This document shows, one piece after another, positions 27,200 to 36,525 of a stretch of DNA of 64,000 nucleotides (positions are counted from its first letter, which is position 1; each line of letters opens with the position of its first letter). This stretch comes from Cyclobacteriaceae bacterium (lineage in GTDB: Bacteria > Bacteroidota > Bacteroidia > Cytophagales > Cyclobacteriaceae), in assembly GCA_016786585.1 (NCBI GenBank), contig JAEUUI010000030.1, positions 248,001-312,000 of the forward strand, given 5' to 3'. The notes beneath the pieces were generated by a model. That model was not told where the DNA came from, made no database searches, and was given only the letters and a program-made list of their open reading frames with translations. The translations under genes were made by a program, and so were the position numbers.

Positions 27200-29377
27200 A
27201 TGAAAAAAATACTCGTTGCTCTACTGATCCTTGCCTCAGGCACCCCGCTTCTCGCACAGACGCTGACATCTCCTGACGGGAATTTTAAACTGACCTTCTC
27301 GTTAACGCAGGCCGGGGAACCGGAATATCAGCTCGACTATAAAAATAAACCGGTGATTAAGCAGAGCCGGTTGGGTATCGATATAAAAGATCAAACCCCG
27401 TTACTGAAAGGATTCAAACTGGAAAGCATAACAACCGACAAAAAAGACGAGACATGGGACCCGGTTTGGGGCGAAGTAAAAACCATTCGGAATAACTACA
27501 ACGAGCTAGGATTAACCTTAACGCAGTCATCGCCAAAAGAACGCACGATGATCATCCGCTTCAGACTGTTTAACGATGGTCTCGGTTTCCGGTATGAATT
27601 CCCGCGGCAACCGAATCTTCAACATTTTATCGTAAAGGATGAAGTAACACAATTTGCCGTAACAGGAGACCATAAAGCGTTTTGGATTCCCGGTGACTTC
27701 GATACAAACGAATACACCTACTCCACTACGCCACTGACGAAAGCTGATAAATCAGCACGCATTGGTTCAGCCGATGAAATCGCAACCCGTAATCCGATAA
27801 ACGGAGCGGTTCAAACTCCTCTGATGATGAAATCAGCGGAGGGCCTTTACATCAACATTCATGAAGCTGCGCTGGTCAACTACCCGGCCATGATTCTCAC
27901 GATTGATAAAGCTAAACTTACACTCACAGCAACTCTCGCACCTGACGGAGTCGGCAACAAAGCCTATCTGCAAACGCCAAGTCATACACCGTGGAGAACC
28001 ATTATTGTAAGTGACAAGGCAGCAGACATTCTCGCTTCCAAAACCATTTTGAATCTTAATGAGCCGTCTGTCATTAAAGACACCGACTGGATTAAACCAA
28101 CCAAGTATGTGGGTATCTGGTGGGAAATGCACGTAGGTGTGGGAACATGGTTTTATGCCGATGAGGTAAACCTGTTGCTCGATAAAACCGACTGGAAATC
28201 ACTTAAACCGAATGGTCGACACTCTGCTAACACAACCAATACAAAGCGTTACATCGACTTTGCCGCGAAAAACGGATTTGATGGTGTGTTGATTGAAGGC
28301 TGGAATGTAGGCTGGGAAGACTGGTTCGGCCAGTGGAAGGAAAATGTTTTTGATTTCACAACCCCGTATCCTGATTTTGATGTAAAAGAGCTTCAAAAGT
28401 ATGCCGCATCAAAAAATGTAAAGCTGATCATGCACCACGAAACATCCGGCTCGGTAACAAACTACGAGCGCAGAATGGACGATGCTTACAAGTTTATGAA
28501 AGACAATGGCTATGATGCTGTTAAAACAGGTTACGTTGGAAAAATTATTCCGCGTGGCGAATGGCATGACGGCCAGTGGATGGTTAATCATTATAATCGC
28601 GTTGCGCAAAAAACAGCCGAGTATAAAATCATGCTGGATGCACACGAACCGGTACGACCAACCGGCCTCCACCGCACCTATCCGAATTGGCTGGCCTGTG
28701 AAGCTGCGCGCGGAAATGAGTTTAATGCATGGAGCATCGGAAGTCCTCCGGAACATGAAACCATCCTCCCGTTTACACGGATCATGGGCGGACCGATGGA
28801 TTATACACCGGGCATCTTTCAGATCAAGATGGATTACTATGTTGCCAAGCGACCGTTCAACAACCAATCACCGAATGGATTTGCGATTCACACTACGCTG
28901 GCGAAACAGCTCGCCTTGTACGTAACCCTATACAGTCCGTTACAAATGGCAGCCGACCTTCCGGAGAATTACGAACGTTTCCCGGATGCGTTTGAATTTA
29001 TTAAAGATGTTGCGGTTGACTGGGACGACACAAAAATTCTGGAGGCAGAACCAGGCGACTACATCACCACTGCCCGTAAAGCAAAAGGTAAAGACACGTG
29101 GTTTATTGGGGCCATTACGGATGAACAGAAACGCACTGCAAAGATGCCGTTGTCGTTCCTGGCGGCCGGTCAGAAATACGTAGCCACAATTTATAGCGAT
29201 AAGCCCGATGCCGACTGGGATAAAAACCCGATGGCCTATCAGATTGAAAATGTTATTGTGGACAGCAAAACCACGCTTAGCGTATCATTGGCGCCCGGTG
29301 GCGGGGCAGCTGTAAGCCTTAAACCTGCTTCTGTTGGCGATCTAAAAAAGTGGAAGGTGTATAAACCGAAAAAGTAG
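27200..29377 (+). CDS. Glycoside hydrolase family 97, SusB-like inverting alpha-glucosidase
   Basis: A 725-residue secreted enzyme with signal peptide ending LLAQ. It has the N-terminal GH97 beta-sandwich (about 20-290), a TIM barrel (about 300-570) and a C-terminal beta domain. Active-site segments match Bacteroides thetaiotaomicron SusB: HHETSG (E414), DAHEPVRPTG (E483), ACEAARG (E501) and GNEFNAW (E507). Their spacing (69, 18, 6) equals that of SusB E439, E508, E526 and E532 as I recall them. E171 in TNEYTYS is a candidate for the further calcium ligand. These Glu residues mark the inverting, calcium-dependent subgroup acting on alpha-glucosides, not the Asp-using retaining alpha-galactosidases. 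No susC/susD genes are adjacent. Confidence 0.93.
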   Translation: MKKILVALLILASGTPLLAQTLTSPDGNFKLTFSLTQAGEPEYQLDYKNKPVIKQSRLGIDIKDQTPLLKGFKLESITTDKKDETWDPVWGEVKTIRNNYNELGLTLTQSSPKERTMIIRFRLFNDGLGFRYEFPRQPNLQHFIVKDEVTQFAVTGDHKAFWIPGDFDTNEYTYSTTPLTKADKSARIGSADEIATRNPINGAVQTPLMMKSAEGLYINIHEAALVNYPAMILTIDKAKLTLTATLAPDGVGNKAYLQTPSHTPWRTIIVSDKAADILASKTILNLNEPSVIKDTDWIKPTKYVGIWWEMHVGVGTWFYADEVNLLLDKTDWKSLKPNGRHSANTTNTKRYIDFAAKNGFDGVLIEGWNVGWEDWFGQWKENVFDFTTPYPDFDVKELQKYAASKNVKLIMHHETSGSVTNYERRMDDAYKFMKDNGYDAVKTGYVGKIIPRGEWHDGQWMVNHYNRVAQKTAEYKIMLDAHEPVRPTGLHRTYPNWLACEAARGNEFNAWSIGSPPEHETILPFTRIMGGPMDYTPGIFQIKMDYYVAKRPFNNQSPNGFAIHTTLAKQLALYVTLYSPLQMAADLPENYERFPDAFEFIKDVAVDWDDTKILEAEPGDYITTARKAKGKDTWFIGAITDEQKRTAKMPLSFLAAGQKYVATIYSDKPDADWDKNPMAYQIENVIVDSKTTLSVSLAPGGGAAVSLKPASVGDLKKWKVYKPKK

Positions 29378-29380
29378 TGC

Positions 29381-29388
29381 TATTTTCG
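29381..29388 (+). promoter_or_regulatory. Candidate -7 box of the 7TM-DISM gene
   Basis: TATTTTCG, one mismatch to TAnnTTTG, 21 bases before the start codon and just 3 bases after the GH97 stop. It would allow separate transcription, but co-transcription with the GH97 gene is as likely. Confidence 0.25.
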
Positions 29389-29409
29389 GACCGTCATTGA
29401 CCCCTGTGT

Positions 29410-30678
29410 ATGGCCCGCAACCAGATTCAAAAAGCATTCATTTGGATATTGCTTTGCATTATTCCTGGCTTTTTAACAGCTCAACCCAATAAATCTCCCC
29501 GGGTTGAGAACGGAGTTATTGATTTGCGTGGGTGGAATTTTAAGGCACAAAAAGTACCCTTGGCGGGTACGTGGAATTTTTATGAGAATGAACTGATTGT
29601 CAATCCTCAGAAGTCCGGCAAACCGATAACCTTTCCGGAAGTGCTTTCGAAAGCCGGGTTCGAGATGGTTCAATACGGAACCTACTCAGCACGTGTAGTA
29701 TTACCGGCAAATGCAGGTGCACTGGCGTTTGATATTCCGCAACTCTACAGTAGCTACAAGCTGTTTGTTAACGGTGAGCGTGTCGCGGAAAACGGTCAGC
29801 CTGGCGCTTCACAAGCGGCCACTACTCCACAATGGATGCCGCAGGTGGTAGCCTTTCAGCATCAAGGTGATACGCTTGACATTACGCTACAGATTGCAAA
29901 CTTTCACCATTACCACACGGGTGCCAAGCAACCCATTTATCTCGGGTCTGAGGTTTTGCTAAAAGAGCAGGAGAACCTGGCTTCAAAAAGTAATCTGACA
30001 GAATGCCTTGCGTTGTTTGTATTAGGCGCTGCATTCCTGATCATCTACTATGTCCGCCAGGAGAAGAAAAAGATAACCCTTTACTTCGCCTTGCTTTGCA
30101 TCAGCTGGTCGATCCGGTCGGTTTTCTCAAACAACTACCTGGTAATTGACTTTGTACCTCATTTCGATTGGGTGTGGATGGTGCGCATTGAGTACATCAC
30201 GCTTTACTCCATGCTCATCTGGACGGTATTATTTTTCAGTCGGTTATTTCCGAAAGAAAGCAGCAGGATAATCAAATACATTTTTGTGATTGCCAATTTT
30301 ACGTTCATCGCAGAAACACTTGTGATGCCGCCCGTATTCTTCACCCGATGGATTGCCCTGTATCTGATTATTGCCGCATTGGTACTAATACACAGCAGTG
30401 TGATTACTATCCGGGCACTCCTCAAAGAACGTACAGGTGTTTGGTATCTTGTGTTCAGCCTTGTGCTGTCGCTGATTATGTTTGGTTACGACATGGTGGT
30501 GTTTGAAGGATACTTCCAGTACTACAACGCGTTCCTGTTCAGCATCGGCTATCTTTTCATCTTCCTGCTGATGGCCATTGCATTATTGTATCACCTTAGG
30601 ATTTTCCGCGGAGACGGTGCCGCGGGAACGTTAACGTTCGATGATCTGTACGGTTCTGGCGAGTCAGAAAAGGATTAA
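29410..30678 (+). CDS. 7TM-DISM sensor-like protein lacking an output domain
   Basis: A 422-residue membrane protein. A signal sequence (ending FLTAQ) is followed by a roughly 160-residue extracytoplasmic beta-sandwich with LAGTWNFYENEL and the YSSYKLFVNGERVAENG strand pattern of the 7TMR-DISM extracellular domains. Seven hydrophobic helices follow at about residues 195-400 (7TMR-DISM_7TM). The protein ends about 20 residues later. Family members normally continue into a histidine kinase, GGDEF or HTH output module, which is absent here, so signalling must pass to a separate partner. The position after GH97 suggests carbohydrate sensing, as inference. Confidence 0.82.
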   Translation: MARNQIQKAFIWILLCIIPGFLTAQPNKSPRVENGVIDLRGWNFKAQKVPLAGTWNFYENELIVNPQKSGKPITFPEVLSKAGFEMVQYGTYSARVVLPANAGALAFDIPQLYSSYKLFVNGERVAENGQPGASQAATTPQWMPQVVAFQHQGDTLDITLQIANFHHYHTGAKQPIYLGSEVLLKEQENLASKSNLTECLALFVLGAAFLIIYYVRQEKKKITLYFALLCISWSIRSVFSNNYLVIDFVPHFDWVWMVRIEYITLYSMLIWTVLFFSRLFPKESSRIIKYIFVIANFTFIAETLVMPPVFFTRWIALYLIIAALVLIHSSVITIRALLKERTGVWYLVFSLVLSLIMFGYDMVVFEGYFQYYNAFLFSIGYLFIFLLMAIALLYHLRIFRGDGAAGTLTFDDLYGSGESEKD

Positions 30679-31649
30679 TCAGCGTTTTTATTTTCCAGTT
30701 TGCATACGTTATCCATGCCAAGGTGCATCAGTGCATCCCCGGCATTCACAACCGGACTGTTATTTAATCCGATCACATAGGCCGTTTCCGGAACTTTTAC
30801 GTCTTCCTTAAACTCTCCGAATGGATCGGTGATGGTTCCTACGCGGTCACCTTTGTGCACCATTTGGCCACATTGAATGGATGGTTGAAATAACCCTGCA
30901 TGCTTGGCGCGAACCCATGACGAACTCCAAATAATGCGGTTAGCTTCTTTAGGTTTCGGAGCATCATCAATCATTTTTAAGTGTTTCATCAGGCGTAACG
31001 TTCCCGCTATCCCTTCTTCAATACCGTGCTTGTCGAACCGCAACGATTCTCCTGCTTCATACACAATAATGTTCTTCCCTTTTTTGGAGGCCTCCTTCCG
31101 CAGGGAGTTCGGGCGAAATGGCGAATCGATCGTAAAGGGTGCGCAAAATGCTTCTGCCAGTTCCTGGTTCGTACGGTCGTTCAACATCGCGCGAACCTGC
31201 GGATAATTAGTTCGCATTGCACCGCCTGTATGAAAGTCGATGCCGTAATCAATACATGGAATGATCTGATGCGTAAGATTATAGGCTACTCGACTTGCCA
31301 GCGAGCCATTTTTGCTTCCGGGAAAGGAACGATTAACGTCCTTTCCATCCGGCACATCACGCGAGAAGTTAAGAAATCCATACACATTCGTGATGGGCAT
31401 GCATACAACGGTTCCCCGCGTTACTTTATGGAGACCCTCATCCAATATTCTCCGCACAATCTCCATCCCGTTAATTTCATCACCATGCATTCCGGCCGTC
31501 AACGCAAGGATTGGACCGTCATGCTCGGAACGTGATACATAAATCGGCGTATCAATCTGCGTATGCGAAGGAAGCCGGGCAATGTTGATATCGATTTCTT
31601 TGAATTCGCCCGGTAAGATTTCATGTCCGGCTATGACAACTTTTTTCAT
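30675..31649 (-). CDS. Succinylglutamate desuccinylase/aspartoacylase-family zinc enzyme
   Basis: A 324-residue M14-like deacylase. The metal ligands are H55 and E58 in GMHGDEINGME and H140 in DFHTGG, and a C-terminal beta domain is present. Family members remove acyl groups from N-acyl amino acids. It is the third gene of a leftward set with RimK-like ATP-grasp and retropepsin-like genes, spaced by 10 and 9 bases, so the three probably share a pathway in which a Glu- or amino-acid-based tag is added and removed. It overlaps the convergent 7TM-DISM gene by 4 bases. Confidence 0.88.
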   Translation of the reverse strand: MKKVVIAGHEILPGEFKEIDINIARLPSHTQIDTPIYVSRSEHDGPILALTAGMHGDEINGMEIVRRILDEGLHKVTRGTVVCMPITNVYGFLNFSRDVPDGKDVNRSFPGSKNGSLASRVAYNLTHQIIPCIDYGIDFHTGGAMRTNYPQVRAMLNDRTNQELAEAFCAPFTIDSPFRPNSLRKEASKKGKNIIVYEAGESLRFDKHGIEEGIAGTLRLMKHLKMIDDAPKPKEANRIIWSSSWVRAKHAGLFQPSIQCGQMVHKGDRVGTITDPFGEFKEDVKVPETAYVIGLNNSPVVNAGDALMHLGMDNVCKLENKNAD

Positions 31650-31659
31650 AATGCCTGAC

Positions 31660-32568
31660 TTAAGCGTTGATCTTGTCCTTTTGAATCTTTTTCTTCACAG
31701 CATTCTTTTCGAGATACTGGAATATCTTACCGGCAATATCAACCTTGGTTGCACCTTCAATCCCTTCAAGGCCTGGCGATGAATTAACCTCAAGAATGAG
31801 CGGCCCGCGTTTCGAAGGCAGCATATCAACACCGGCAACACCAAGGCCCATCTTCTTTGCGGCTGTAATCGCAGCATGTTTCTCAGCCCTGCTCAGCTTA
31901 ACTACAGTTGCTGTTCCACCCCGGTGTAAATTCGAACGGAACTCACCCTCTTTTGCCTGTCTGCGCATAGCACCCACAACTTCACCATCAACAATGAACG
32001 CGCGAATGTCGGCACCCTTTGCTTCCTTGATAAATTCCTGAACAATGATGCGGGTCTTTAATCCGTGGAACGCTTCGATAACCGATTGTGCCGCTTTCTT
32101 GTTTTCAGCAAGCACAACACCCAGGCCTTGCGTTCCCTCCAGCAATTTGATGACGACCGGAGCACCGCCTACAGATTCTACTACCCCTTCGGTATCTTTT
32201 GAGTAATCCATGAAGATGGTTTTGGGAAGACCGAGACCCGCGCGTGAAAGGATTTGCAGGCTTCTGAGTTTATCACGCGACCGGATCAGCGCCTGCGACT
32301 CAACTGCCGTAAACACTTTCATCATTTCAAACTGCCGCACAACTGCTGCACCGTAAAATGTAACAGACGCACCAATACGCGGAATGATGGCATCAAAATA
32401 ATCAAGCTTCCGCCCCTGATACAGCACCACCGGATTTTGTTTCTCGATGTACAAGACACATTTCATGTGGTCGATGATCTCCACACGGTGTCCGCGCTTT
32501 TCACCGGCCTCTTTTAGTCTACGGGTTGAGTAAAGTCTCGGCCCGGTAGAGAGAATCGCAATATTCAT
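31660..32568 (-). CDS. rimK: RimK-type ATP-grasp amino acid ligase
   Basis: A 302-residue protein starting [18 protein letters not shown], with the ATP-grasp B-domain glycine loop in [18 protein letters not shown] and the catalytic [13 protein letters not shown] at the C-terminus. E. coli RimK adds glutamate residues to the C-terminus of ribosomal protein S6 and can make poly-alpha-glutamate. The length (300 residues in E. coli) and motifs fit. The neighbours (retropepsin-like upstream, aspartoacylase-like downstream) recur with RimK homologues in other bacteria, so the true target may be a peptide or protein other than S6. Confidence 0.9.
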   Translation of the reverse strand: MNIAILSTGPRLYSTRRLKEAGEKRGHRVEIIDHMKCVLYIEKQNPVVLYQGRKLDYFDAIIPRIGASVTFYGAAVVRQFEMMKVFTAVESQALIRSRDKLRSLQILSRAGLGLPKTIFMDYSKDTEGVVESVGGAPVVIKLLEGTQGLGVVLAENKKAAQSVIEAFHGLKTRIIVQEFIKEAKGADIRAFIVDGEVVGAMRRQAKEGEFRSNLHRGGTATVVKLSRAEKHAAITAAKKMGLGVAGVDMLPSKRGPLILEVNSSPGLEGIEGATKVDIAGKIFQYLEKNAVKKKIQKDKINA

Positions 32569-32577
32569 ACGAAAGGA

Positions 32578-33021
32578 TTACGTTGATTTTTTCTTTTTCC
32601 TGAGAATCCGGTTGGCACGGTAAGATAGATTTTTTTTTGTTACATCGATTATGAACCGTTCACGCAGCGCCTTTCGTCCTAACAGAATCGGGAAACGCAG
32701 TGCATCACGATCGCTCAGGGAGAATTCGGTCATAATTTCTTGATCATAAATTTTTATGGAAGTCTGGATAATGAATCGCTTCTCCGCCACTCCGAAAGAA
32801 TTCTTGATCGCTCGTTCTGTAAAACTATCCACTGAAAATATCATTCCCGTGAATTCGGGATGTTCTTCATCGAGCAGCACAAATTCAAGTTTTCCGTTAA
32901 CGACTTCAGCGCGGGAGCAATGCAGGCTGCTGGTGTAAGCCCCCGTATCGATCTTGGCATGAATGTTCTTCAACCCGAGTCCCGGAAGATCTATCCGGTC
33001 AGAACGTCCCAAAATCTGCAT
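32578..33021 (-). CDS. Retropepsin-like RimK-associated protease (RimB/ATP-dependent zinc protease family)
   Basis: A 147-residue protein with the aspartic-protease-like motif K23-I-D25-T-G-A28 near the N-terminus and the LLGRKALRERFIIDV strand pairing at the C-terminus. This is the small single-domain family often called ATP-dependent zinc protease, although the motif is that of retropepsins. It is the first gene of the leftward trio with rimK, 9 bases from it. In Pseudomonas a related protein (RimB) modulates RimK-dependent S6 modification, so a regulatory or tag-removing role is likely. Confidence 0.85.
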   Translation of the reverse strand: MQILGRSDRIDLPGLGLKNIHAKIDTGAYTSSLHCSRAEVVNGKLEFVLLDEEHPEFTGMIFSVDSFTERAIKNSFGVAEKRFIIQTSIKIYDQEIMTEFSLSDRDALRFPILLGRKALRERFIIDVTKKNLSYRANRILRKKKKST

Positions 33022-33111
33022 GCCTGAAATAATTTGCAGTTAAATATGCGAAAATATCTTCCCGTAAAAAAAAAATGATTCCGGGTTAAACGCAGCGGTT
33101 TCTTACATCGG

Positions 33112-33157
33112 CATAAAAAAGAAATGCCTCGTTCTGCTGTAGGCAAGAACGAGGCAT
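33112..33157 (-). terminator. Rho-independent terminator of the ffh-lspA transcript
   Basis: A perfect 12-bp stem, ATGCCTCGTTCT (33124-33135) with AGAACGAGGCAT (33146-33157), loop of 10. Read on the minus strand it is followed by TTTCTTTTTTATG. The remaining parts of the 289-bp gap (33022-33111, 33158-33310) show no gene. Confidence 0.85.
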
Positions 33158-33310
33158 CTATTAAACTTATAACAATAAAAACCTGTAACTATCTGGTTTA
33201 CGTATCGTGCGCTGTTAGGTTGAGATTTGCAGGCAGAATTTTCTGTAAAAATGAGAATTACTGTACGTACCAGTTGTATGTACTTGTCAATCTGAAAGAT
33301 AGGAATGCCT

Positions 33311-33847
33311 TTAATTTATTGCCTGCCCGGTAATTTCAGGCGATGCTGGGTCATCTTTCTTCTTATTGAGAAATGAACCCACCAGTACTACTGCAATGCC
33401 CGTCATGATTGAAACATCGGCCATGTTGAAGATACCGGTTTTAAAGATCACGAAATCCATGTGCATAAAATCGGTTACCGAGCCGTACAAGAGGCGGTCG
33501 TACAGATTACCGATTCCACCCCCGATTACAAACGCGAACCCCAGTAAAACCGATTTGGAGATATTTTTTTTCATGAAGAGATAGCCGATGCCAAAACCCA
33601 GAACAGCTAACGGGAAAAGCGCCAGCAAAATAAACCGGGCCATTTTTGGAAGTGAATCACCCAGACTCAAAAAAGCACCTTCGTTTTCAACACGCATCAA
33701 GGTGAAATATGGATTGACAACCGAAATCTGTTCGTTCTCGTCAATACGATTGCGAACGATGCTTTTTGACAACTGATCGCAACTTACGTTTACGATCAGT
33801 ATGCTAATGATTATCAGTGCGCGAATAATACTTTTTCTTGCGATCAT
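33311..33847 (-). CDS. lspA: Signal peptidase II (lipoprotein signal peptidase)
   Basis: A 178-residue inner-membrane aspartyl protease with four transmembrane helices. Conserved motifs are CDQLSKSIV, NEGAFLSLG, GGGIGNLYDRLLYGSVTD126F and FNMAD144VSI; D126 and D144 correspond to the catalytic pair. It cleaves signal peptides of diacylated prolipoproteins, several of which are encoded in this window. Its start overlaps the ffh stop by 4 bases (33844-33847), and a strong terminator follows. Confidence 0.96.
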   Translation of the reverse strand: MIARKSIIRALIIISILIVNVSCDQLSKSIVRNRIDENEQISVVNPYFTLMRVENEGAFLSLGDSLPKMARFILLALFPLAVLGFGIGYLFMKKNISKSVLLGFAFVIGGGIGNLYDRLLYGSVTDFMHMDFVIFKTGIFNMADVSIMTGIAVVLVGSFLNKKKDDPASPEITGQAIN

Positions 33848-35175
33848 TTTCCAAACGGGTTCATGGATGACAATGCGCGTTTTGCTCCGCCCATTTTATT
33901 CATTGTTTTCATCATCTTGCGCATATCGTTGAATTGCTTCAGCAACTGGTTCACCTGCGGAACGGAAGTCCCGCTACCCTTTGCAATTCTGTCTTTGCGA
34001 CTGCCGTTAATCAAGTCCGGGTTTTCGCGTTCTTCTTTCGTCATCGACCGGATAATTGCCTCCACCGGTTTAAACGAGTTATCATCCACATCCACACCTT
34101 TCATCGCCTTACCAACGCCAGGGATCATGCTCATTAAATCCTTGAGGTTACCCATCTTTTTGATTTGCTCCAGTTGCGTAAGGAAATCATTGAAGTCGAA
34201 CTGGTTCTTGCGCAGCTTGGCGTTGATGCGCCTTGCTTCTTCTTCATCAAATGTTTGCTGAGCCTTCTCGACAAGTCCGACAACGTCACCCATCCCGAGA
34301 ATCCTTCCCGCCATACGATCCGGGTAAAAGCGATCAATCGCTTCCATCTTTTCACCCGTGCTGATGAATTTGATCGGCTTATCAACAACCCTGCGAATCG
34401 AGAGTGCAGCACCACCGCGGGCGTCACCGTCGAGCTTGGTAAGTACAACCCCATTAAAGTTCAACCGATCATTGAACGCTTTTGCGGTATTCACCGCATC
34501 CTGACCCGTCATTGAATCGACCACGAAAAGTGTTTCAGCCGGATTAAGAGCTTCTTTCAATTTCGCAATCTCATTCATCATCTCTTCGTCCACTGCCAGG
34601 CGACCGGCCGTATCGACAATCACAACGCGGTGATTGTTTTTCTTTGCGTGATCGATTGCCGCCTTCGCAATTTTTACGGCATCTTTATTTTCCGGCTCCG
34701 CATACACCTCAACGCCAACCTGCTCGCCCAGTACCTTTAACTGATTAATCGCGGCCGGACGATAAATATCACATGCTGTTAACAAAACCTGGCGACCCTG
34801 CTTCTTAAGATAGTTGGCAAGCTTTCCGGAAAAGGTTGTTTTACCGGAACCCTGCAAGCCAGCAATCAGAATAATGGAAGGATTGCCTTCGATTTTAATG
34901 TCTTCACTCTGCCCGCCCATCAACTTGGTGAGCTCATCGTTGGTAATTTTTACCAGCAACTGGCCGGGCGAGATGGCCGAAAGCACATCCTGCCCCATGG
35001 CTTTCTCCCGGATTTCATCCGTGACTTCCTTAGCCACTTTATAGTTCACATCGGCATCAATTAATGCCTTGCGGATTTCCTTGATTGTCGAGGCAACGTT
35101 TACCTCTGTGATCTTTCCCTGCCCTTTCAGCGTTTGAAAGGCTTTTTCCAGCTTAAAACTTAAATTGTCAAACAT
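33844..35175 (-). CDS. ffh: Signal recognition particle protein Ffh (SRP54)
   Basis: A 443-residue SRP GTPase. It has an N-domain (1-90), a G-domain with GLQGSGKTTFSGKLA, DTAGRLAVDEE and TKLDGDARGGAALS, and a Met-rich M-domain from about residue 325 (MKGVDVDDNSF, then KMMKTMNKMGGAKRALSSM). It binds 4.5S RNA and signal sequences and targets membrane proteins to FtsY. It is translationally coupled to lspA, so two steps of protein export are in one operon. Confidence 0.97.
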   Translation of the reverse strand: MFDNLSFKLEKAFQTLKGQGKITEVNVASTIKEIRKALIDADVNYKVAKEVTDEIREKAMGQDVLSAISPGQLLVKITNDELTKLMGGQSEDIKIEGNPSIILIAGLQGSGKTTFSGKLANYLKKQGRQVLLTACDIYRPAAINQLKVLGEQVGVEVYAEPENKDAVKIAKAAIDHAKKNNHRVVIVDTAGRLAVDEEMMNEIAKLKEALNPAETLFVVDSMTGQDAVNTAKAFNDRLNFNGVVLTKLDGDARGGAALSIRRVVDKPIKFISTGEKMEAIDRFYPDRMAGRILGMGDVVGLVEKAQQTFDEEEARRINAKLRKNQFDFNDFLTQLEQIKKMGNLKDLMSMIPGVGKAMKGVDVDDNSFKPVEAIIRSMTKEERENPDLINGSRKDRIAKGSGTSVPQVNQLLKQFNDMRKMMKTMNKMGGAKRALSSMNPFGK

Positions 35176-35261
35176 CGAAGCCTGATTTTTTTATCGTACA
35201 ATCCACAAAGGTAACGCGTAAACTGTAAACGGGAAAGAAACGCCCTGGCAGCCTCAAAACA

Positions 35262-35290
35262 TTTGAATCCGTGAAATATTGCTATTTTTG
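35262..35290 (+). promoter_or_regulatory. Bacteroidota-type promoter of the ion channel gene
   Basis: A -33 TTTG (35262-35265), a 17-bp spacer and a perfect -7 TATTTTTG (35283-35290), 23 bases before the ATG at 35314. This is the best complete promoter match seen in the window. Confidence 0.55.
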
Positions 35291-35313
35291 AAGCACCCTG
35301 ATATCCCGGTATT

Positions 35314-36102
35314 ATGACCCTCCGAAGGCGGATTTACCTAACGCTTGAACCCACAGAAAAAGGCGGCATCCTGGAACGTGTTTTTGAACTGCTGCTGATT
35401 GCCATTATCGTTTTGAATATCATAGCGATTGTATGTGAATCGATTAAAGATTTTCACCAGCAATACGCGCACTTCTTTCACAAGTTTGAAGTCTTCTCGG
35501 TAGTATTTTTTACGGTCGAATACCTCTGCCGCGTGTATTCTATTGTTGAAAACAAACGTTATGAACACCCGATTACCGGAAGGCTAAAATTCATCGGCAC
35601 CCCGATGGCTGTTATTGACCTGATGGCCTTTGTGCCATTCTATCTCACGTTTTTGCCCGTTGACCTTCGCTTCCTGCGGATTTTCAGATTAATGGGATTA
35701 TTCAGGATGTTCAAAGTCGCGCGTTACATGCATGCGCTGTCGATGTTTAAAAAAGTCATTTACGACCGAAGAGAACAACTCGTACTGAGCATCATTTTCA
35801 TCTTGTTTATTCTCGTGATTATCTCGACAACCATGTATTATGTGGAGCGTGAGGCCCAGCCCGACAAATTCACCAGCATCCCGGCCACGATGTGGTGGGG
35901 CATTGCTACGCTCACTACCGTTGGATACGGCGACATGGTTCCGATAACCGGTTTGGGGCGCGTTCTGGGAGGAGTTTTCGCGATTACGGGCGTAGGTCTT
36001 CTGGCATTACCGGCCGGTATTCTTTCATCCGGATTCTTTGAAATGATGCACCGTCCGCGTTCAAGGAAGTGCCCGCATTGCGGAGAACAAATCTCTGAGT
36101 AG
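35314..36102 (+). CDS. Voltage-gated-type potassium channel (six-TM ion transporter)
   Basis: A 262-residue ion-transport protein with six transmembrane helices. S4 carries regularly spaced Arg residues (R119, R122, R125, R131), and the pore helix leads to the K+ filter T202-V-G-Y-G206-D. The C-terminus ends in a half zinc-ribbon, C253-P-H-C256, followed by GEQISE, which is unusual for this family and may reflect a shortened metal-binding tail. It would pass K+ across the inner membrane under voltage control. It is monocistronic, with its own promoter. Confidence 0.92.
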   Translation: MTLRRRIYLTLEPTEKGGILERVFELLLIAIIVLNIIAIVCESIKDFHQQYAHFFHKFEVFSVVFFTVEYLCRVYSIVENKRYEHPITGRLKFIGTPMAVIDLMAFVPFYLTFLPVDLRFLRIFRLMGLFRMFKVARYMHALSMFKKVIYDRREQLVLSIIFILFILVIISTTMYYVEREAQPDKFTSIPATMWWGIATLTTVGYGDMVPITGLGRVLGGVFAITGVGLLALPAGILSSGFFEMMHRPRSRKCPHCGEQISE

Positions 36103-36381
36103 GCTTTCTTGCAAAAACAGCAAAACCCTACAGGACAGTATCTTCTTTCGTTAAGCGTTATTTGTCTGCATAGTTCTGCATCCGGAAGTTTAACACAAGC
36201 TTCGTAACTGCTTCACGGCAACCACGTCACGAAGCCGGATGATTTTTACCGACATCCTCGGAGCAACCTATAGTGTTCCGCAACTGACAACAAATCCTGA
36301 GAAAGGAGAAAATTTCTTACAAAAAGAACTCCCCTATAACAACTGATGTTACTTTAGTGTTGTCTATTACACACACTGGCT

Positions 36382-36510
36382 ATGAAATCGTATTCAAAAA
36401 TTTTTCACATCAATCCGCTGGGTCGGGATCTTGTGTTACTAATCGTACTGGGTATGCTCATCGCCGGAACGTTAGTTACCGCAGGCATGATTCTGGTTAA
36501 TCAGTTCTAG
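36382..36510 (+). CDS. Small single-TM membrane protein, 42 aa
   Basis: The ATG at 36382 opens a 42-codon frame: MKSYSKIFHINPLGRDL, a hydrophobic helix of about 22 residues (LVLLIVLGMLIAGTLVTAGMILV; residues 17-39) and NQF. A TACTTTAG sequence at 36350-36357, one mismatch from TAnnTTTG, lies 24 bases upstream. The good TM segment flanked by polar ends favours a real small protein. It is convergent with the 165-aa gene, 15 bases away. The stretch before it (36103-36349) holds no gene I can support. Confidence 0.5.
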   Translation: MKSYSKIFHINPLGRDLVLLIVLGMLIAGTLVTAGMILVNQF

Positions 36511-36525
36511 TACCCCGGTTAACGC

